From the NCBI GenBank assembly GCA_036339395.1, contig JAYZBD010000002.1:1-10331 (forward strand): a stretch of 10,331 nucleotides of DNA, read 5' to 3'. Below the pieces are notes generated by a model. That model made no database searches. It saw nothing but the letters and a program-made list of their open reading frames with translations, and was not told where the DNA came from. Source of the stretch: SP202 sp036339395 (lineage in GTDB: Bacteria; Planctomycetota; Phycisphaerae; Phycisphaerales; SM1A02). This document shows positions 6,739-10,331 of this stretch, piece after piece. The first letter of the stretch is position 1. Each line of letters begins with the position of its first letter. A program made the translations under genes and the position numbers.

Positions 6739-8333
6739 CGGATGCGTCCGAAATCGGGAATGAACCCCATGCCGCCCTTTCTCGGCGCATATGGCGCCGG
6801 GAAATAGACCAGCCATGCCTTCCCGATGAGCAGTCGTCGATCCACGACGAATGGATTGGGGTTCAACTGCGTTGCAACCATCGGGCTCGGTGGGCCCCAC
6901 AAACGTGAGTCCAGGGAGCGGGCGGTATTGTCACCCAGTACGAAGTACTCACCGGGGCCGAGCACCGCCAGCTTGTCCGGGTGTGTTCCAAAGCCGGGAG
7001 TGCCAGGTTGTACGAGTGCTTCCTGCCCGGCAACAGGAGCATTTTTCATGGAACGCTGGTTCAGAACCGGCCTCTGGTAGTACAGGTCACGGTCGACCTG
7101 GATGCGTGACAGTTGAACAGGGGCACCATCAAAGGTCCACGTCAACCCCGGAGGAGTCGGGCGCGATGCTGCATCGAGCAGAACCCGGGTGGATGTTGAT
7201 TCGGTTCCCTTCCCACCCACATTGGCCAGACGCTCAATGGGAGACCAGTTCCACTCGAGGTGGTCGACTTCCTTCCCGTTGATGGAAATCGACATGGATT
7301 GATCCATGCGTTGAAAGACGATGGCACTTGCCTGGCCCGCATGCAAGGAGTTGATATCAGAAGTACGACGCTCGGCCTTCGACGGATCCCCGGTGGGCCA
7401 CATCGAGACGGAAGCACTTCCGTCATCGATCGTGAACTCGAAGACATGACTGTCCGCCTTCAGTTCAAGGGTGGTCGAAAAACCGGCTTGCTCGGGTGTC
7501 ATCGTGAAGGCGAGACGAATATCCCGTACAGGAGTCAGGCCTCGCTGGCCCATCGGCGAGATCATGTTGTAATCAGACCAGTCATCAATCGGGTACCGGT
7601 CGCTATCCCAGGTCAGCACCGCCTTGCCGGAGCCTGCTTTCGTCCAGGAACCATGCGGCCCGATCTTCCAGTCCCCGGATGGTGTCCCGATCCATGGTGG
7701 TCCACTCCATCGACGCGTTCGCCGCTCAGGTGCGACCGGCAGGGATGTCGACGTCCAGACTTCCTGCCAGGATTCCCGCTGCACGTGTTCGGGCTTTCGT
7801 TGCACGATGAACTCGTCCTCCCCCTGGCCCTTGACGAATATGTCACCATCGACGATCCAGAGGGTTTCATTGGGCAGGCCGACGACACGCTTGATGTAAT
7901 TCGCCGATGGTCCATCGGGAAGTGTCGGATTCTTGAAGACCGAGATGTCGAATCGATCCGGCTGGAAGAACGGCCAGATGTACTTGCAGACGAGAATGCG
8001 GTCACCAAGGCGACGCCTGAGCACACCAGCTCCATCCAGCGGTTGGCCCCGGCCCAGGGCATGATCCTCGAGACGACCCGGCTCTGGCCGTCCACGGCTC
8101 GAGCCGTCAAGACCGACGGGAACCTCGGTTCCAGTCTGGACCGAGCGAACAAGCCAATGCTCACCAAGCAGGGTTGGAGCCATGGACCCCGTGGGAATGA
8201 CGAACCCCTCCACGACGAAGCCCCGGAACATCATGGCAAGAACGAATGCAACAATCAGGGACTGGATGGTGTCGACAAAGCCACCTTCCCTGGACCCGGA
8301 ACCAGCTGTTCGTGTTGGATCACCCTGTGTCAT
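6726..8333 (-). CDS. lepB: Signal peptidase I with a large inserted domain
   Basis: This membrane serine protease of family S26 cleaves signal peptides from exported proteins on the outer face of the inner membrane. One membrane helix (about 22-41) precedes the catalytic serine in 'PTGSMAPTLLG' (S50). 'GDRILVCKYI' (110-119) and 'FDISVFKNP' (128-136) follow. The catalytic lysine is K148 in 'YIKRVVGLPNE', and box E is 'GEYFVLGDNTARSLDSRLWG' (461-480). The catalytic dyad and all boxes are intact. At 535 residues it is far longer than the roughly 200-320 usual in the family. The excess is a beta-rich insert at about 205-425 between box D and box E, plus an Arg/Gly-rich segment (58-109) after the serine. 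Enlarged signal peptidases are known in Planctomycetota. The gene lies 27 bases downstream of ricT on the same strand, so they are probably one operon. ATG at 8333 has a weak upstream AGGA. Confidence 0.92.
   Translation of the reverse strand: MTQGDPTRTAGSGSREGGFVDTIQSLIVAFVLAMMFRGFVVEGFVIPTGSMAPTLLGEHWLVRSVQTGTEVPVGLDGSSRGRPEPGRLEDHALGRGQPLDGAGVLRRRLGDRILVCKYIWPFFQPDRFDISVFKNPTLPDGPSANYIKRVVGLPNETLWIVDGDIFVKGQGEDEFIVQRKPEHVQRESWQEVWTSTSLPVAPERRTRRWSGPPWIGTPSGDWKIGPHGSWTKAGSGKAVLTWDSDRYPIDDWSDYNMISPMGQRGLTPVRDIRLAFTMTPEQAGFSTTLELKADSHVFEFTIDDGSASVSMWPTGDPSKAERRTSDINSLHAGQASAIVFQRMDQSMSISINGKEVDHLEWNWSPIERLANVGGKGTESTSTRVLLDAASRPTPPGLTWTFDGAPVQLSRIQVDRDLYYQRPVLNQRSMKNAPVAGQEALVQPGTPGFGTHPDKLAVLGPGEYFVLGDNTARSLDSRLWGPPSPMVATQLNPNPFVVDRRLLIGKAWLVYFPAPYAPRKGGMGFIPDFGRIRFIR
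7059..7721 (-). other. Inserted beta-rich domain within signal peptidase I
   Basis: Residues of about 205-425 separate the lysine box from box E. The stretch alternates hydrophobic strands and turns: 'DIRLAFTMTP', 'TTLELKAD', 'HVFEFTIDDG', 'ASVSMWP', 'ASAIVFQRMDQSMSISINGKEV', 'APVQLSRIQVDRDLYY'. This resembles a jelly-roll of the concanavalin A-like/LamG kind. It would sit outside the membrane next to the active site. Boundaries are approximate and the fold is inferred from strand pattern only. Confidence 0.5.
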
Positions 8334-8360
8334 TGACGGGGGAATCCTAGCAGGCTTGGG

Positions 8361-9620
8361 TCACTCGGCGGGCTTGGAACCCTTGGAGCCACCCCCGCCC
8401 TTCCGACGACGGCGGCGGCGGCGTTTCTTCCGTGGTTTCTTTTCATCTGCTGCCTCGGCAGAGCCTGCACCAGCCTTCGAGGATTCCCCCCGACCCTTGT
8501 CTTTCTGCTTCTTCCTGCGACGTCGCCGTCGCTTCTTCTTCCCACCCCCCTGCTCATCCTGACCGGTCCGTCGCCGCACTTCATCCTCATCCATTCCACG
8601 CAGGGGGTCGATGGCCGCCTCCTCGGCAAGCCGACGAGCAGTTTCTCCCGGCCGTGGACAGGTCTCGGGGTCAAGCAGTTCCTCGAGGGGGACCGCGATC
8701 TCCGAGTTGTCGTGTTCGAGTTGCACGAGAACAAGCTGCGTCAGGATCTTCGTGTCCTTGACAAGCCCGGGGCCTTCAAGCGTTCCGACCCTGGTCTTCC
8801 TGTGCGGCAGGTTCTTCTTGAGGTCCCTGTAGGTTTCATCTTCATATCGAAGGCAGCACATGAGACGCCCGCATCGTCCGGAGATCTTCAAGGGATCAAG
8901 CGTGGCCTTCTGCACCTTCGCTGATCGCATCGAAACCGGCTTGAGCACCTTGAGGAAATTCTGGCAGCAACAGTGCTGGCCACACCGCTCGTAGTCAGCT
9001 GTCAGGCGCGCCTCGTCGCGTGCTCCAACCTGTCGCATCTCTATTCGAGCCGTGAACTCGGCCGCAAGGTCACGAACCAGTTCACGGAAGTCGACTCGTT
9101 CTTCGGCCATGTAGTAGAAGGTGACGACTTCGCCCCCGAGAATCGGTTCGGCCGAAACGAACTTCAACTCGATGTTGTAGAAGGTGACCAGTTCCTTGAA
9201 GACTCGTTCGTATCGCTGCAGGTCGGATTGAAGTTCCTCGTGGGAATGAAGGTCCTCGGGCGTCGCGATTCGAAGTACGCGGCCCTTCGTATGAAACGGG
9301 TAGTCCTTGCCGCCGGATCGGTCGATGTAGTCCAGCATTTCCTGGCGGGATATCGATTTGCCACACCCGGCGTTTGCACAACTTGTCGTCACGGCTTCGG
9401 CCAGTTCCATGCCCCTGTGTGTCCGTACGACGAGTTTCGAACCACACCCGGGTTTCAGATCGAGGGTATTCCTGTATTCCCCGATCATCTTCATGCTCCC
9501 GAACCGGACGACGATGCTCTCGGGCGTCTCGATGGCAGCGTGCTGCTCCTCGAGAGTCAGGGCATCGCGGTTCGCCGGATCGGCATCCGCTTCAAAGACG
9601 GGCAGTGGGGTAATGGGCAT
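8361..9620 (-). CDS. ricT: RicT/YaaT-type PSP1 domain protein with a basic tail
   Basis: The 419-residue protein contains the PSP1 core at about 35-315. Signature regions are 'IVVRFGSMKMIGEYRN' (36-51), 'FVSAEPILGGEVVTFYY' (154-170), and the Cys block with C213, C217-C219, 'KPVSMRSAKVQ' (227-237), 'LDPLKISGRCGRLMCCLRYE' (241-260, C250, C255, C256). In Bacillus subtilis, RicT with RicA and RicF forms an iron-sulfur complex that assists RNase Y in mRNA maturation; the Cys residues kept here match that type. No RicA or RicF gene is in the window. Two features are unusual: an extra 'SCANAGCGK' Cys pair at 80-88, and a disordered tail (about 357-419) with two Arg/Lys blocks at 361-375 and 394-407, likely to bind RNA or membrane. 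ATG at 9620 lacks a clear Shine-Dalgarno. lepB follows after 27 bases, probably in the same operon. Confidence 0.88.
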   Translation of the reverse strand: MPITPLPVFEADADPANRDALTLEEQHAAIETPESIVVRFGSMKMIGEYRNTLDLKPGCGSKLVVRTHRGMELAEAVTTSCANAGCGKSISRQEMLDYIDRSGGKDYPFHTKGRVLRIATPEDLHSHEELQSDLQRYERVFKELVTFYNIELKFVSAEPILGGEVVTFYYMAEERVDFRELVRDLAAEFTARIEMRQVGARDEARLTADYERCGQHCCCQNFLKVLKPVSMRSAKVQKATLDPLKISGRCGRLMCCLRYEDETYRDLKKNLPHRKTRVGTLEGPGLVKDTKILTQLVLVQLEHDNSEIAVPLEELLDPETCPRPGETARRLAEEAAIDPLRGMDEDEVRRRTGQDEQGGGKKKRRRRRRKKQKDKGRGESSKAGAGSAEAADEKKPRKKRRRRRRRKGGGGSKGSKPAE

Positions 9621-9763
9621 TGATGGATGCGTCGCGACACTCCCGACGTTGCCGGGTGTCGCATGAAGTGAACTGGCTGCCAGGAAGGGGGGATCCGCTG
9701 GTCCACCTGGCTGGACCGCGGTTTCAACGCATCAAATGCACCTTGAGTATATCCTCTGCCTCC
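9621..9763. other. Divergent intergenic region between ricT and the PH-domain gene
   Basis: These 143 bases separate the ricT start from the favoured start of the PH-domain gene. The frame of the latter stays open back to 9620, but the extra 48 residues are not hydrophobic or family-like, so I treat this as a promoter region. TATATC at 9748-9753 could be a -10 box, with no good -35 box at the right distance. The inverted repeat listed separately is the only other structure seen. Confidence 0.45.
9634..9662. repeat. Inverted repeat near the ricT start
   Basis: GCGACAC (9634-9640) and GTGTCGC (9656-9662) are perfect seven-base arms with a 15-base spacer, beginning 14 bases upstream of the ricT start codon. 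The repeat could be an operator for the divergent pair or a hairpin in the ricT leader. No known regulator site is recognised. Confidence 0.35.
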
Positions 9764-10306
9764 ATGGTGGAACACAAGATTCTGGCTGAAGCTGAATTCA
9801 CGAAGAAGGCATGCACCTACTGGCTGCTCAGTGGCGGGGTCATTCTTCTCATCTGCGTCGTCACGATCCCCCTGCTGCCCTTCTGGTTCATCTTCGGCAT
9901 GATGATCACGGGGAAATACCTCGAGCACATGGGCTGCACCCTCACTGAAAAAACACTGATCGTCCGGAAAGGCATGTTCAACCGGATCGAGAAGACCATC
10001 CCCCTCGAGAAGATCACGGACCTGGGTTTGAAGCAGGGCCCCATCATGCGTGCCATGGATCTCCACGCCTTGACCGTGGAGACGGCAGGCTCTTCGGGTG
10101 GCGGCGCTGGTGGAGCACTCGTATCGCTCATCGGCATCAAGGACACGATCGGATTCCGAAACCAGGTCCTGGCTCAGCGTGATCTGCTCAACTCGGGCGA
10201 TGCACAGGCACAGGCTGCGAGCCCCACGGCCCCGAGCGATCACGAGGTGTTGAGTGACATACGGGACACCTTGCACCGCATCGAGGATGCAATCAAGCAG
10301 TCCTGA
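9764..10306 (+). CDS. Bacterial PH-domain (bPH2/YdbS-like) membrane protein
   Basis: From the ATG at 9764 the protein has 180 residues. Two membrane helices (about 19-35 and 37-50) form a hairpin, followed by a bacterial PH domain at about 55-142. The domain shows the family pattern 'CTLTEKTLIVRKGMFNRIEK' (58-77), 'IPLEKITDLGLKQGPIMRA' (79-97), 'HALTVETAG' (101-109), and a final helix 'GIKDTIGFRNQVLAQRD'. The domain is probably cytoplasmic against the membrane. A Gly-rich loop (110-118) and an Ala/Ser/Pro linker lead to a short amphipathic helix at the C-terminus (158-178) that may mediate oligomerisation. The family's biochemical role is largely unknown. The start at 9764 places the protein's own N-terminus just before the first helix; an upstream in-frame ATG at 9620 would add 48 unrelated, basic residues. 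No Shine-Dalgarno precedes either start. The gene is divergent from ricT. Confidence 0.82.
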   Translation: MVEHKILAEAEFTKKACTYWLLSGGVILLICVVTIPLLPFWFIFGMMITGKYLEHMGCTLTEKTLIVRKGMFNRIEKTIPLEKITDLGLKQGPIMRAMDLHALTVETAGSSGGGAGGALVSLIGIKDTIGFRNQVLAQRDLLNSGDAQAQAASPTAPSDHEVLSDIRDTLHRIEDAIKQS

Positions 10307-10331
10307 ATCGAATTCACTTGCCTGCCACCCG

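Noticed and set aside
8004..8162. A compensated frameshift in the signal peptidase after the active-site serine.
   Set aside because: The alternative frames show no signal peptidase-like sequence, and the frame used runs directly into 'GDRILV' with no break, so an unusual but in-frame segment is the simpler reading.
7260..8336. A 358-residue plus-strand open frame opposite the signal peptidase gene.
   Set aside because: It lies fully antisense to a gene with intact catalytic motifs and shows no domain of its own.
8401..8545. A GC-rich trinucleotide repeat array as a mobile or regulatory repeat.
   Set aside because: The runs of cgg and cgt-like triplets are simply Arg/Lys codons of the RicT tail read in frame.
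9620..9763. A longer N-terminus for the PH-domain protein starting at the ATG at 9620.
   Set aside because: The 48 added residues are basic and low in hydrophobics, do not resemble the family, and would overlap the ricT start codon base. The ATG at 9764 places the first membrane helix normally.

Overview
The window is a gene-dense, fairly GC-rich bacterial chromosomal segment. It holds ten protein-coding genes, nine of them complete, packed with overlaps or very short gaps. I see no tRNA, rRNA, CRISPR array, insertion sequence or phage gene. Nine of the ten genes stop at TGA. The large signal peptidase I, the secreted all-helical protein, the RicT/PSP1 protein and the iodotyrosine-deiodinase-like nitroreductase together suggest Planctomycetota, most likely a Phycisphaerae-like lineage. 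That placement is inference from gene style, not from a marker gene.

Layout. (1) Positions 1-3546, plus strand: the end of a type IV pilus / type II secretion inner-membrane operon. It runs from a PilN-like protein (5' end cut off by the window) to a PilO-like protein, a PilP/GspC-like protein and a GspE/PilB-type ATPase. The genes overlap by 4 and 1 bases and then abut, so they are very probably co-translated. (2) Positions 3556-4793, minus strand: a two-gene operon of a flavin nitroreductase of the iodotyrosine deiodinase type followed, with a 4-base overlap, by a DUF456 membrane protein. (3) Positions 4860-6722, plus strand: a 620-residue secreted, helical protein of unknown function, divergent from the nitroreductase. 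(4) Positions 6726-9620, minus strand: ricT (PSP1 family) followed after 27 bases by a signal peptidase I of 535 residues. (5) Positions 9764-10306, plus strand: a small membrane protein with a bacterial PH domain, divergent from ricT.

How the genes work together. The first four form the alignment platform and assembly motor of one pilus or secretion machine. PilN/PilO-like proteins bridge the inner membrane, the PilP/GspC-like protein would reach toward an outer-membrane secretin, and the ATPase powers assembly. The other genes look like housekeeping or envelope functions: export-signal removal, RNA-processing factor, PH-domain membrane protein.

No clearly new multi-gene system is visible. 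The points most worth following are the conserved Glu/Tyr/Lys substrate-lid triad of the nitroreductase, the roughly 220-residue beta-rich insert splitting the catalytic boxes of the signal peptidase, the Arg/Lys-rich tail of RicT, and the degenerate cyclic-di-GMP motif in the ATPase.
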